Below are positions 1-8,481 of a DNA stretch of 22,534 nucleotides, piece after piece (position 1 is the stretch's first letter; every line of letters starts with the position of its first letter). This DNA comes from Ophiothrix spiculata. Taxonomy: Eukaryota > Echinodermata > Ophiuroidea > Amphilepidida > Ophiotrichidae. Below the pieces are notes generated by a model. The model did not search any database. It was not told where the DNA came from and saw only the letters and a program-made list of their open reading frames with translations. The DNA lies in the NCBI GenBank assembly GCA_000969725.1, contig JXSR01S073455.1. One strand, 5' to 3'. A program made the translations under genes and the position numbers.

Positions 1-331
1 CGCGATTGACATACCCTGGTAATATTCATCAAAAATATATTTATGAATTATGAGATTAAGTTTTCTTGGTTCCAAGAGGTGCGTACCTAAAAAGCATGAT
101 TTTGCCGATCGTGCGATGGTCTATTTGAAAATGTGTATCATTTTTATTCTCTTAGTTACGATTTTTAAACAGGACAAGTAATTCATCCAATGGGTGGTGT
201 TTACTGTTAATTAAATATGATGATAAGAATTTCAGGATTTTCACATATTTTATTCTATCACATAGAGGCCATAAATGTGTCAAAAATCAATTATTTGAAA
301 AAGTTAATTTAAATCTTAATTAGTACATATG

Positions 332-499
332 TTGAATCAGCCCGATGCCTTTACCAATTTGGATGTAACTTTGCAACCGAACATCCAATAACCAAAAGCA
401 AGGTGTCATTTTAAAGATGAGACCAAAAAAAAAATCAATTTTCATTTTGGGACCCTTCATATTGAAAGGTACCTTACCTTTAGATATGACGGGTCACAT
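332..499 (+). mobile_element. Decayed right half of an ST inverted-repeat element
   Basis: From about 332 (GAATCAGCCCGATGCC) this matches the right half of the complete ST copy at 19389-19820. Shared landmarks are ACCAATTTGG, CCGAACATCCAATAACCAAA and AAGGTGTCATTTTAAAG, followed by a run of A after GAGACC. The right end reads GATATGACGGGTCAC at 484-497. Just before it lies a second, inverted terminus-like stretch (ATTGAAAGGTACCTT, 460-475), so the two ends almost abut. The left half is absent or too decayed to align; a weak match (GCCAT...GTCAAAAATCA) near 268-292 may be a remnant. A further AGACCAAAAAAAAAATCA echo lies at 534-551. No coding capacity is visible. Confidence 0.7.
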
Positions 500-825
500 A
501 TATACATTCCAACCGACCCTATCTAGCAAAGTAAGACCAAAAAAAAAATCATATTTTTAGCCTTACCATCAACAATATGTAATGAATATACTGTAGTTGC
601 ATGCATGACAATATCTTGGGGAGGTGACACCTGTACCTGTTAATATCCTCAAGTATTTTATCAACTCTCTAAGTTTGGAATGATAACATCATCTTAAAGG
701 AGTTCTCCTAGGGAAGCTGACATCTTTGAACCTTATTTTTTTTCAAGTGAAGATACAGGTATCCCTGTAGCATAATAATCATGTTAATTGAAGCTATGAG
801 ATATAGATTTAGAACTTAGATTTAT

Positions 826-1090
826 GGGGCAGGTTAGCGCAACGGTAGTTCCCTCGCTTTGCACTCATTAGGTCCTGAGTTCGATTCCCACCCCGGCGCT
901 TTATGTGCATTTGGTTTTCAGTCAATGCTGGCTTCCGCAGGTTTTTTCTCCGGGTACTCCGGTCTTCCTCCTGCATTCAAAAACTGAATTTAAAAACATC
1001 TTGGAGCCCAGTTGAAGATAAGCTTCCTGTAGCTTACTTGGTACCAAGTACTAAGTTGGGTTTCCTTGGCAAAAGCCTAAACAAAATGTT
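826..1090 (+). mobile_element. tRNA-derived SINE, copy 1
   Basis: The head is tRNA-like: an A-box-like TTAGCGCAACGGTAG at 834-848 and a B-box GTTCGATTCCC at 879-889, the two parts of an internal RNA polymerase III promoter. The body then contains GGTTTTTTCTCCGGGTACTC and TCCTCCTGCATTC (about 940-980). This is the type of central block shared by SINE superfamilies in many invertebrates; it may be the MetaSINE domain, which I infer from memory of its sequence. The 3' part (ACTTGGTACCAAGTAC, then CCTTGGCAAAAGCCTAAACA) matches copy 2 at 8814-9060, which fixes the extent. No clear target duplication is visible. It is transcribable in principle but encodes no protein. Confidence 0.85.
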
Positions 1091-1249
1091 GTTTTTTTAT
1101 AACAGGCCATCGTATTCTGTTGAATGCAGTTGCTAAATTAACACAAATATTCTGCTCTTTTAAATCAGGGCATTTGTGTTCACACCTTTAGATAACATCC
1201 TCCTCTAGTAGTTGATAATGCAGCAGGCAGGCACCATACAATAAGCGCA

Positions 1250-1345
1250 TCACCTGTGCAGTACCTGTCCTGCCTGTGGCACACAAACACCTCAAATGAA
1301 CAAAGATTCACTCTGGAAATGAAAGTGCACAGGTTGTGAAATTCT
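1250..1345 (+). repeat. TCACCTG core repeat, copy 1 of 4
   Basis: This is the first of four same-strand copies of a segment containing TCACCTGTG, CTGTCCTGCC, GGCACA, AACACCTCAAATGAAC and GATTCACTC in fixed order. It is best matched by copy 4 (3441). After the core it continues through GTGCACAGGTTGTGA, which resembles GTGTGCAAGTTGTGACA after copy 3. Reading frames of the copies are not conserved with respect to one another, so it does not look like a protein-coding exon repeat. Function unknown. Confidence 0.65.
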
Positions 1346-1449
1346 AGCTACTTGATTATTTTAAAATGTTGAAAACAAATTTAAAGTGAAGTGTTAGAAT
1401 TTACAATGACTACCAAAATTAAGTTTCCAGATGAGATTCATTTGAAAGC

Positions 1450-1471
1450 CTTTTATTTATTATTATTATTT
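1450..1471. repeat. Short (TTA)n-rich microsatellite
   Basis: Short run of TTTATTTATTATTATTATTT. It is simple sequence with no other feature attached. Confidence 0.7.
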
Positions 1472-1712
1472 GAGCTTTCATTATACAGGGTAGCTTCTTC
1501 AGTGACATGGCACTGCTATTCTAGAAGGCCCTGTCACTAGAAATAAAAAACATCATAATCTTGCTCTTGCAAAAAATTTTCAATCACACAGATCTAGCTG
1601 GATCGAACAGAACAAGCTATTTTCATTATCTTTCCTTTATTGGTAAGGCCTTCTGATCCAGCGCAGTCAGCTGGATATGACCCTGAGCCGGCGATACTAT
1701 TAGTTATGATAA

Positions 1713-1803
1713 GATATGGGAAATTATCGACAGCGAAGTGTCATATATTCAGGCAAATGCAGCGGAGCCTGCATTACGACATTGAGCGATAAATTCCCAT
1801 ATC
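1713..1803. repeat. Imperfect foldback with 17-bp arms
   Basis: The left arm GATATGGGAAATTATCG (1713-1729) is inverted at 1787-1803 with one mismatch. A second short stem, AATGCAG/CTGCATT (1756-1762 and 1769-1775), sits in the middle with a 6-base loop. The sequence is clearly less AT-rich than its surroundings. It could be the core of a foldback transposon or a structured RNA; no second copy is present here to decide. Function unknown. Confidence 0.6.
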
Positions 1804-1987
1804 ATACCAACACTGAACCAAATAACAAATTTTTCATATCACTTATACCCTGGTTATAAAAAAAAATTGTGGCGAGGTTACAATGTGTTTACGGCAGCAT
1901 ACTGGGCAGAAATTCAGTGGACACTACTGTGACCGGGCGGTGTCTGTAAGCTGAAAGCATAGCGGAAAAAAAAAATGTTGCTTGTTA

Positions 1988-2155
1988 TTGACGTCTTAAG
2001 TTATAGCCACATAACAAGTGGTGTGGACCTATGACCGACCAGGCAATGCAAACATTCACCGATGTCATACCGATATTTCGGCATTGCGGCTTCCATTCTG
2101 ATTTCCAGATGTCGGTCGTCAGTTATGTGACCATAGAATAAGTCAATCGTAATCA
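1988..2155. repeat. Long imperfect inverted repeat
   Basis: GCCACATAAC near 2006-2015 and CCTATGACCGACC near 2028-2040 have inverted counterparts in GTCGGTCGTCAGTTATGTGA and CCATAGAATAAGTCAATC between about 2113 and 2145. The pairing is discontinuous. It probably belongs to an old foldback element; no boundary or target duplication is evident. Confidence 0.4.
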
Positions 2156-2378
2156 TAGAACTATCTATTCATTTTTCTACCACTTTTTTTAAAATCTTCG
2201 AAGGCCCAGTATGTTCTCATGCTTTACATAAAATATTTTATATTTCTCGACACGCTCAGTGGCATGATACAAAATATATTGAATCACCTTTTTTTCCAAA
2301 TATAAAAATAAATTCTCTTAAGTCTTATGATTAAACAAACTATGAGTAGCTCATCTGTTAAAATAGGGCATGGTTGTG

Positions 2379-2470
2379 TCACCTGTGCAGTTTACCTAGC
2401 TGTCCTCCCTATAGCGTACTAACACCTCAAATAAGCCGAGATTCTCTGAAGTGAAAATAGATGTCACCAC
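2379..2470 (+). repeat. TCACCTG core repeat, copy 2 of 4
   Basis: Core is TCACCTGTGCAG, then CTGTCCTCCCT, AACACCTCAAATAAGC, GATTCTCT and AAGTGAAAATAGATGTCA. The last element also occurs in copy 4 (TTGAAAATAGATGTCA). It is followed by GAAGATTTTTAAAAATGTT, comparable to the region after copies 1 and 3. The copy is more diverged than copies 1 and 4. Confidence 0.6.
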
Positions 2471-2792
2471 CAGTTATCATTTGTTGACATTCTTATTGAA
2501 AAGCCAAAGAAAATTAAAGTGATTCTGATATGAGATCAAAATACATAATTCGAAGATTTTTAAAAATGTTAAAACCAATCAAAAAGTAATTATTATATTT
2601 AAAATGATGAAAGAAATTGAGCTTTCAAGTGATAATTTATTATTCAATCATTATCTTTGGGACTTCTTTTTGACCTTAGTTTTGTCAGAATTCACAATTT
2701 TGTTCATTCTGTTTTGTGTATTTTCTGATAGAAATACACAAGAAATAAATTAAACTTGAAATTAACTTGACAAAATGACGAACATGTGATTC

Positions 2793-2873
2793 CATATGAG
2801 TTTTAGAATTGTTGAACCATGCCTGCAAATATACATATGAGTTTTAGAATTGTTAACCTTGCCTGCAAAAATA
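2793..2873 (+). repeat. Two-copy tandem repeat, period 41
   Basis: CATATGAGTTTTAGAATTGT begins at 2793 and again at 2834, each followed by AACC(A/T)TGCCTGCAAA and AT-rich sequence. The two units differ at only a few positions and by one base in length, so this is a recent local duplication. Confidence 0.9.
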
Positions 2874-3041
2874 AATCGGAGAGAATGAAACAACAGGATC
2901 AAGATAAATGTCATTGATGGTCTTCATTTCCAGGTACAGATCAGCACAAGTTCACCCCTTCTCAAGGCATTTCAGAGCTAACTTCTTGAATAACAACATC
3001 CACAGTACATCTGATGGAAAAGTGCACTGATGATGAGTATG

Positions 3042-3175
3042 TCACCTGAACACCATCTGTACTCCCTTTGGCACATGAACACCTCATAAGAACAAGAGTT
3101 CACCTAAGTGAAAATGGTTGTCATTGCCAATATGAAAAGCACAATAAGGGAAAGTGTGCAAGTTGTGACATCACA
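3042..3175 (+). repeat. TCACCTG core repeat, copy 3 of 4
   Basis: Core is TCACCTGAACACC, CCCTTTGGCACATGAACACC, TCATAAGAACAAGAGTTCACC and AAGTGAAAATGGTTGTCAT. Homology with copy 4 extends upstream: TTTCAGAGCTAACTTCTTG (about 2970-2988) corresponds to CTCAGAGCC...AGCTAGCTTCTTG (about 3353-3376). The repeat unit is therefore at least 150 bp. A small direct repeat, GTGACATCACAA, follows at 3166-3189. Confidence 0.6.
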
Positions 3176-3440
3176 ATGGTGACATCACAAATACTACTCA
3201 AGGATTTTTAAAAAGGTTGAAGTTAAATACAATTAAAAATTGATTTTTTGTTATCATTAGGCTGCATTTATGACTGTTTTGGGATGAAGGTCGTATGTGT
3301 CATTCATGACCTAACTAATAAGAACTGATTAGACCAAGCTCATCCTTATATCTCAGAGCCCACAGCTAGCTTCTTGTAAGCTTCCAGAGATGGTGCATCT
3401 TATGACATATGGTAAGGCATCGCATCATATAATGGGTGTA

Positions 3441-3535
3441 TCACCTGTGTGCTGTATACCTGTCCTGCCTTTGGCACATCAACACCTCAAATGAACACAG
3501 ATTCACTCAATTGAAAATAGATGTCATCCACAATT
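3441..3535 (+). repeat. TCACCTG core repeat, copy 4 of 4
   Basis: Core is TCACCTGTGTGC, ACCTGTCCTGCCTTTGGCAC, AACACCTCAAATGAACACAG, ATTCACTC and TTGAAAATAGATGTCAT. A 60-codon open frame across it (3436-3618) is interrupted in the equivalent frame of the other copies, so I do not treat it as coding. Spacing between copies falls from 1,129 to 663 to 399 bp, so this is not a regular tandem array. Confidence 0.65.
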
Positions 3536-3666
3536 ATACCCTTTTGCAAAGCAGAAGAAAACGAATGTGTGATCATATATGCACTCTCGTTCATCTGGGT
3601 GTAAGATGTTTTAAATAGTAGAGGAAGGAGGAGAGAAAGGGAAAGATGATGGAGGCTTTTCATATG

Positions 3667-4072
3667 TGTGACCTGTCATATCGAAAGGTACCTTAAGGTC
3701 GGCATAGTAAATTACCAGATACGGGCCATTGAAGGTGAGAATTGTCAAAAATCACATCCAAGGTCGAATTTCTAATTTCATCAGAAACGTTACCTTTGAA
3801 GTGTATTCTATCATCTTTTAAGGTTCCAACATCCAAAAATAAGAAAATTGTGTTAAAAACCAAGACAAAGATCCTCTCTCCATTCAAGTTATACTCAGTA
3901 GAAACTTTAACCCTTTCGATCCTTAATTTCAATATGATGTATAAAGCCCATACTGAATTAATTTACACTCAATACGAATGGGAACGCCTGAGCGTTCTCT
4001 CGTAAGCTCCTTTGGAAACGCTCAAGCATTCTCTCGGATTGAAAGGGTTAAACTTGATTTTCTCAGAACTAT
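3667..4072 (+). mobile_element. ST element, left half, split by a TTAA-flanked insertion
   Basis: The left terminus, TGTGACCTGTCATATCGAAA and then GGTACCTTAA (3667-3696), matches the complete copy at 19389. Homology continues through GGGCCATTGAAG, TCAAAAATCAC, GGTCGAATTTCTAATTTCAT and ATCCTCTCT to AAACTTTAA at 3910, then stops. It resumes at 4050 with AACTTGATTTTCTCAGAACTA. The gap is a separate 145-bp element listed below. After about 4072 the remaining right half, including the right terminus, is missing. Overlapping open frames on both strands are by-products of this repeat. Confidence 0.85.
3907..4051. mobile_element. 145-bp TTAA-flanked MITE (piggyBac-like), inserted in ST
   Basis: TTAA (3907-3910) is followed by CCCTTTCGATCC; the right end is GGATTGAAAGGG followed by TTAA (4048-4051). 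The terminal inverted repeats match at 11 of 12 bases. TTAA duplication with CCC...GGG ends is characteristic of piggyBac-superfamily elements. The uninterrupted ST copy has AAACTTTAATTCGATTTTCT (19610-19629), which acts as an empty site with a single TTAA. Inside, a 20-bp unit (AACGCYYRAGCRTTCTCTCG) occurs twice in direct order at 3983-4002 and 4017-4036. There is no transposase. Confidence 0.85.
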
Positions 4073-4508
4073 GTGATCAACACAAACAGTCTATGGCACT
4101 GACTATATTGAAATATATTATTATGTGAATGTAAATTTAGATGTATTATTGTTTGTGCGATTGAAATGATTAAACTCAGAAAAGTGAATTGACAATTTCT
4201 CATCCTTTGAGAGACATTTACTATTTTTCTTTCAATTTGATGAACATTTAGCATAATGAGCAAGACAAACTGTCTGGTGTATATTCTAAGTGTGTAGATA
4301 ATAACTGTCTTGGGTATCTTTGATATCTACATGTTTATTTGAATATCTTTGATTGAACTGTTTTAAATGATAAAAACTAAATTGACAAATTTGTTTCATA
4401 TGAGAAAATTTATCATTTTCCTTTTGTGTCATGATAGAAAAGTGTAAATATTGTAGAAGCTTAGTTATGTATAGTATAAAATATCTATGAAACTGTATAT
4501 AATATTTG

Positions 4509-4520
4509 TGTGTGTGTGTA
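4509..4520. repeat. Short (GT)n microsatellite
   Basis: Run of GTGTGTGTGTGT within AT-rich sequence; too short to say more. Confidence 0.6.
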
Positions 4521-4552
4521 TTTTAAAAAAGTTTCTAGAACACAGGAAGGTT

Positions 4553-4929
4553 TTAACCCTTTCAATGCTAAGGATATGTGACACACAGGCCTATAAGTTG
4601 ACCCTTTTTAGTAACATGGGTTACCTTTAGGTCCATAAGGCCACCATTTTAATCAATGTTAAGGATTGGTGATTTCGGAGCTGAAAAGCCTAAATAACTT
4701 CAATTTTACGACCTGTTCTTTCACTCAAGTAATTATTGATTGAATAAAAAATCGGGTTCTTTCTTATGCTTTTTGTAATCTTTTAGGTCAGATGGAACAC
4801 AATAAGATGATATTTTAAAACCTGTTGGTCTTAATTAATGTCTACTCATGACTGTTTGCAACTTGTAAACAAAAACACCAACTAGACTTCAATTGGGCAC
4901 AACACTGCCAGCGGCATGCAAAGGGTTAA
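4553..4929. mobile_element. 377-bp TTAA-flanked MITE (piggyBac-like)
   Basis: TTAA (4553-4556) is followed by CCCTTTCAATGCTAAGG; the right end is GCATGCAAAGGG then TTAA (4926-4929). The inverted ends agree at 10 of 12 bases and share CCCTTTCRAT with the 145-bp element at 3907, suggesting one family or the same helper transposase. The interior shares little with that element and has no long open frame. It is a non-autonomous element by every visible criterion. Confidence 0.8.
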
Positions 4930-5941
4930 ATTTTAGTATTTTACAAAAATATATCATTTTAACACTGAACATTTTATGATTCTATGCCAGAATTCATTAT
5001 GTATGCATTTGATTGATTTGTCTTGAAAATTAGTTGAGAAAATTGAATTGAAAAATATAAATGAAAGGATGATGGAATAGGATGATGAGAGGAGACAATT
5101 AAGTCAGCCATGATCACGATACAGTCATAGATATCTTGCATTGATGACTGAAGCTGCTTTGTGAAAAATGTGTATATTTTTATTACTTACGAAAAATAGT
5201 TTTATGTGAATTCATGTGCAGAGTTTGCTGCAGAGTTTGACAAAGGCTGGCATGGAAACTCGTTAAATCAAATGCTTTTTATGAAACATGTCTGCAAAAC
5301 TCAAATGTCAATAAGAAGCGCCCTTCCCTATCTTCCTTTTCTTGCGCCCTGATCCAATATCCATATATGGTAAGCCAGCCACCATATTCAGTGCTCTTTC
5401 TACATACCCAACCCATATTTTATTTGATCTTTTCTGTTTAAAATTATGGAAATGTTTTTCTGTTAAATATTGTTCGGTTTGGTCAGTTATTTATATAATC
5501 AAAATTGTCAAACAAATATCTGTAAATGAATTAACAAAATATGATTAATAAAATAAATAAGATTATTTGGATAGGTCACCTCTTCAGACTTTTGGAAGAT
5601 GCACTAGCCAAGGCGACACTTCAAGAATCCATTAGAAAAGTTGTGTTGTTGCGGTGGCACTGATCTAGAAAGGTGACACCGGTATTTCAAGTTTGGATAT
5701 ATTCCACATGCCTTGCTAGAAGCAACAGAAAACATAGTATAGGAAATATTGCTAAGAAAAATGTGTCCGTTAATTAAGTTAAAGAGGTTGCATCCCATGT
5801 TATATAATTGTTTTAAAGAATTTATACCTTATAGAAGAAGAAAATTTCTCCCAGGGTTATGCTATTGGCTAATCACAATAATTACTAGTATCTGTCGTCT
5901 ACCCGGATTTTGAATTTTTAATGAAAAATGAAAAATTGATC
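4930..5941. other. AT-rich gap, nothing recognised
   Basis: I see no gene or repeat boundary here. Short open frames (for example 5342-5548 and 5604-5798 on the minus strand) have no recognisable motifs. A 10-base direct repeat GCAGAGTTTG occurs at 5219-5228 and 5231-5240. Confidence 0.6.
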
Positions 5942-6829
5942 TACTGTAAAAGTAGAAATTTTCGCGAGGTTTTTATTTTCGCGAATTTCGCGAATCAATC
6001 CTCAAACGCAAAAATAAAAACTCGCGAAATATAATGTCTTTTATCGACCAATTAAAGTTTCTCTCAAAATACGTAACAAGCAAAGCAGTGAATCTGTGCA
6101 TGTAAAGCTGTTGAATTTCGGAAGTTTAATCATTCAGCCAGCCAAATCACGAACGATGTAGATGGTAAATATGAGGCAAATATTTCTCAAACCAATCATG
6201 TGATAGTGAAAAAAGTTGAAAGTATAATGATATATTTGGCTGTTTATTTGAAAGAAATGGTCTTGAGACACGTCAATCACTTTTCTAATCAACTTTCCAC
6301 ACTGTAAAATCTGCCGATAATTGGCGATGAATGTCAAATGAGTGTTGTTAATGGCGACTTGGTAAGCTTACTCGTTGATATTCTGTCGGACGCACTGATG
6401 TCACAGAATAGAATGCTGTCCTCTGATTGGTCAATTGAGGCTGTTCCATGTTACTCCCTGGCGTGAAACATTGCATTGGAGGTCAATGAAAAAGTCTACA
6501 AAATATACATTTTCAGCTACATTAATTTTTGTATCAACCCCTCTCTTTGATATATTGTTCAAAAATGTGTCTTTCAACTTTGTTGTAAGAAAAATTTAAA
6601 GAATCAGAGCGGAAACATAAAATATTTTGGAAATATTGGTTCACTCCATAGACATTACACAGTAAGTTTCACGCCAGTAACAAGGACTGAGTACGCCAAA
6701 TTCAACAACTGCGTCCGACAGAATTATGCAACTCAATTTTGGTAATCGCGAACATTAAAACTCGCGAAATGTCTGTTACAGGCAAAATCGCGAAAATATC
6801 TTCTCGCGAAAATATAGACTTTTACAGTA
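5942..6829. mobile_element. 888-bp TA-flanked MITE with CTGTAAAA ends (mariner-like target)
   Basis: The left end is TA then CTGTAAAAGTAGAAATTTTC (from 5944); the right end is TTTTACAG then TA (6828-6829), with AGACTTTTACAG and CTCGCGAAAATAT as inverted counterparts. Both subterminal regions are rich in TCGCGA (CTCGCGAAAT, TTCGCGAAT, AATCGCGAA). TA duplication is typical of the Tc1/mariner superfamily. Elements with these ends are widespread in invertebrates. No transposase frame is present. A second pair of inverted repeats lies inside and is listed separately. Confidence 0.85.
6380..6724. mobile_element. Inverted-repeat unit nested in the TA-flanked element
   Basis: ATTCTGTCGGACGCA (6380-6394) is perfectly inverted at 6710-6724. 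Further in, GTTACTCCCTGGCGTGAAAC (6450-6469) is inverted at 6666-6681 apart from a 4-bp indel. This could be a separate 345-bp insertion or the original core of the outer element. No convincing target duplication is visible (left flank TTGAT, right flank TATGC), so the status as an independent insertion is uncertain. Confidence 0.6.
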
Positions 6830-7214
6830 TATAATTCAAAGGCTGAGAATATGAAGAATTGAAGTATGTAATTAACTCTAAAATTTGTGTTAATTTTGTG
6901 GGACATGTCTCATATAGAAAAGTGAGAAAACAAAAAGTACCATAAATGAAAACAAAAAGATGTATGACTGACTCTTCTGCCATATTTGCCCTACTTTTGA
7001 AACAAGTCCATATAACATTCCTCAAAAGGCATGAACAAGATAAAGTTGTATCAGTTCAGATGATTATCATGGGAGAAGATAAGAGTCTGATTTCATCAAT
7101 TTATAGAGATTTTCCTAAATTCGCAAGAGATAAAAGTTCTTTCTTAGCCTAAAGGTGAACAAAGCTTGCAATTGGCAACCAGGAAATTCTAGCATTACAT
7201 GTTGAAACTGACAG

Positions 7215-7441
7215 ATATTTACCAATCTCATCTTTTATATGTTATTTGTGTATTTCCTTAGGTCATATTCAATATCAAGATAATCATCAATATGCTTTCA
7301 AAGCGTTGAAATAGGTTAATGTTGGAGAGAATCGTCAATTAAGTAAGCCTTGTGGGTAAGCTTATGTTTCCTCTTTTTGTCAATATTTGATGCCATTTTA
7401 AGCTGTTACAACAGGTGAATTTTGAAGTAACAATTGATGAG
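7215..7441 (+). repeat. 230-bp direct duplication, left copy
   Basis: This matches 8252-8481 in the same orientation. Shared stretches include GGTCATATTCAATAT, AGATAATCAT, GAAATAGGTTAATGTTGGAG, AAGTAAGCC, GTAAGCTTATGTTTCCTCT, TTTGTCAATATTTGATGCCA and ACAACAGGT, ending at TTGATGAG. By eye it is roughly 85% identical with small indels. There is no open frame common to both copies. It is either a segmental duplication or two members of a dispersed family. Confidence 0.85.
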
Positions 7442-7458
7442 ATTTAAAGTGCTAAATC

Positions 7459-7470
7459 AAGGGGGGGGGG
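7459..7470. repeat. Poly-G tract
   Basis: An uninterrupted run of about ten G bases lies shortly downstream of the left duplication copy and just before the MITE at 7520. Comparable G tracts occur at 13911 and 14699. Confidence 0.7.
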
Positions 7471-7519
7471 TGTCCCAGGGGTCAATGGCTAATTTCAAGA
7501 AGTTAATTTATCATCTGGT

Positions 7520-7731
7520 TACTGTAAAACAAGAAATATTTGCTAGCAATTTAATTTGGCTAATTTTGCTTATACCCCAAAATTGCAAAATTTATTTGCC
7601 GATAATGTTAATAATGTACAATGATTTCAATGGTATGCTGATTCAATTAGTGAAATTAAAATGCCGCCAAAAAACCCAGAATCTGAAATTCGCAAAATTT
7701 TCTTTCCGCAAATATTTCTTGTTTTACAGTA
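7520..7731. mobile_element. 212-bp TA-flanked MITE with perfect 24-bp ends
   Basis: TACTGTAAAACAAGAAATAT and the next four bases (7520-7543) are perfectly inverted at 7708-7731, 24 of 24 including the TA target bases. Weaker complementarity continues inward (AATTTTGC on both arms). It shares the terminal CTGTAAAA with the 888-bp element at 5942, so the two probably used the same type of transposase. The perfect arms suggest a young insertion. A 137-codon open frame (7434-7847) runs through it but is explained by the element plus flanks. Confidence 0.9.
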
Positions 7732-8030
7732 TATTGTTAGGTTGTATGGACCTGTTGAATGGAGAACATCTCCTTATCATTTTTATTGTGTGTGTGTCAA
7801 TATTGAATAAAAAGTTGGAGTTGAAAATCTATGAGATTTTTTGGTAAAGGGGTGAAGGTGGTTAAAGAGGCAATTCATGATCCACTTTTCACCCTCAAAG
7901 GTCACCTCTATCAAAAAGTTGAGTTTCTTAGCTTATAAGAATCCTCAACTGGTATATGTTGCGATCTCCAAACCATTCTCTCATATATGATTGCATTTTT
8001 GAAAAAAAAATGAGAAATGTGTCTTTTTCT

Positions 8031-8058
8031 AATTATTGTCGGGGCCCCGACAGTAATT
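8031..8058. repeat. 28-bp GC-centred palindrome
   Basis: Arms AATTATTGTCGGGG and CCCCGACAGTAATT pair at 13 of 14 positions with no loop, centred on GGGGCCCC. GC-rich sequence is unusual in this AT-rich stretch. It might be a protein-binding palindrome, a foldback remnant or the junction of an element; nothing else here tells which. Confidence 0.8.
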
Positions 8059-8251
8059 ACAACACAGTAGCCTATTGGGATTTACAAAATGCTGAAAAGC
8101 TTGTAACTTGGAAACGAACGATCAGAATCAAATGAAATTTTTAGTATATATTTGTATTGTACTCTTTTCTTATTTCGCTAGAAAAGAAGCAAGGTTTTTG
8201 TCACATCAAAATCACGAATTGCATCTTTAAGTCATTTTGCTGAATTGCCAA

Positions 8252-8481
8252 ATATTTGATAAACTCATCTTTTATCTGTTATATCTGCCTTTCCTTGGGT
8301 CATATTCAATATTTAGATAATCATTAATATGCATTCAAAGCGATGAAATAGGTTAATGTTGGAGCGAATTGATCACTTAAGTAAGCCCTGGGGTAAGCTT
8401 ATGTTTCCTCTCTTTTGTCAATATTTGATGCCATTTTTAGCTTTTACAACAGGTAAATGTTGAAGTCGAAGATTTGATGAG
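8252..8481 (+). repeat. 230-bp direct duplication, right copy
   Basis: Counterpart of 7215-7441, offset about 1,040 bp. This copy has no adjacent CTGTAAAA MITE, so the MITE at 7520 either inserted after the duplication or lies outside its limits. Flanks beyond both ends do not align well by eye. Confidence 0.85.

Noticed and set aside
826-900. Functional tRNA gene
   Set aside because: A- and B-box sequences are present but the acceptor arms do not pair, and the SINE body follows directly; the same holds for 8814-8886.
903-1136. 77-codon protein
   Set aside because: It lies inside the SINE body, and the related frame in the second copy differs in sequence and extent.
1250-3535. CRISPR array
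   Set aside because: Copies are long, diverged and unevenly spaced by hundreds of bases in what looks like animal DNA.
3436-3618. Coding exon repeated four times (TCACCTG cores)
   Set aside because: The copies have stops and frame changes relative to each other, with no consistent splice sites; they behave as non-coding repeats.
3742-4005. 87-codon protein, and the minus-strand frame 3693-3932
   Set aside because: Both are translations of the ST element and its inserted MITE; no ST copy keeps an equivalent intact frame through the same region.
7434-7847. Longest open frame (137 codons, plus strand)
   Set aside because: It spans a poly-G tract and the whole 212-bp MITE with its inverted repeats, and has no recognisable domain. 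The frame exists by chance in AT-rich DNA.
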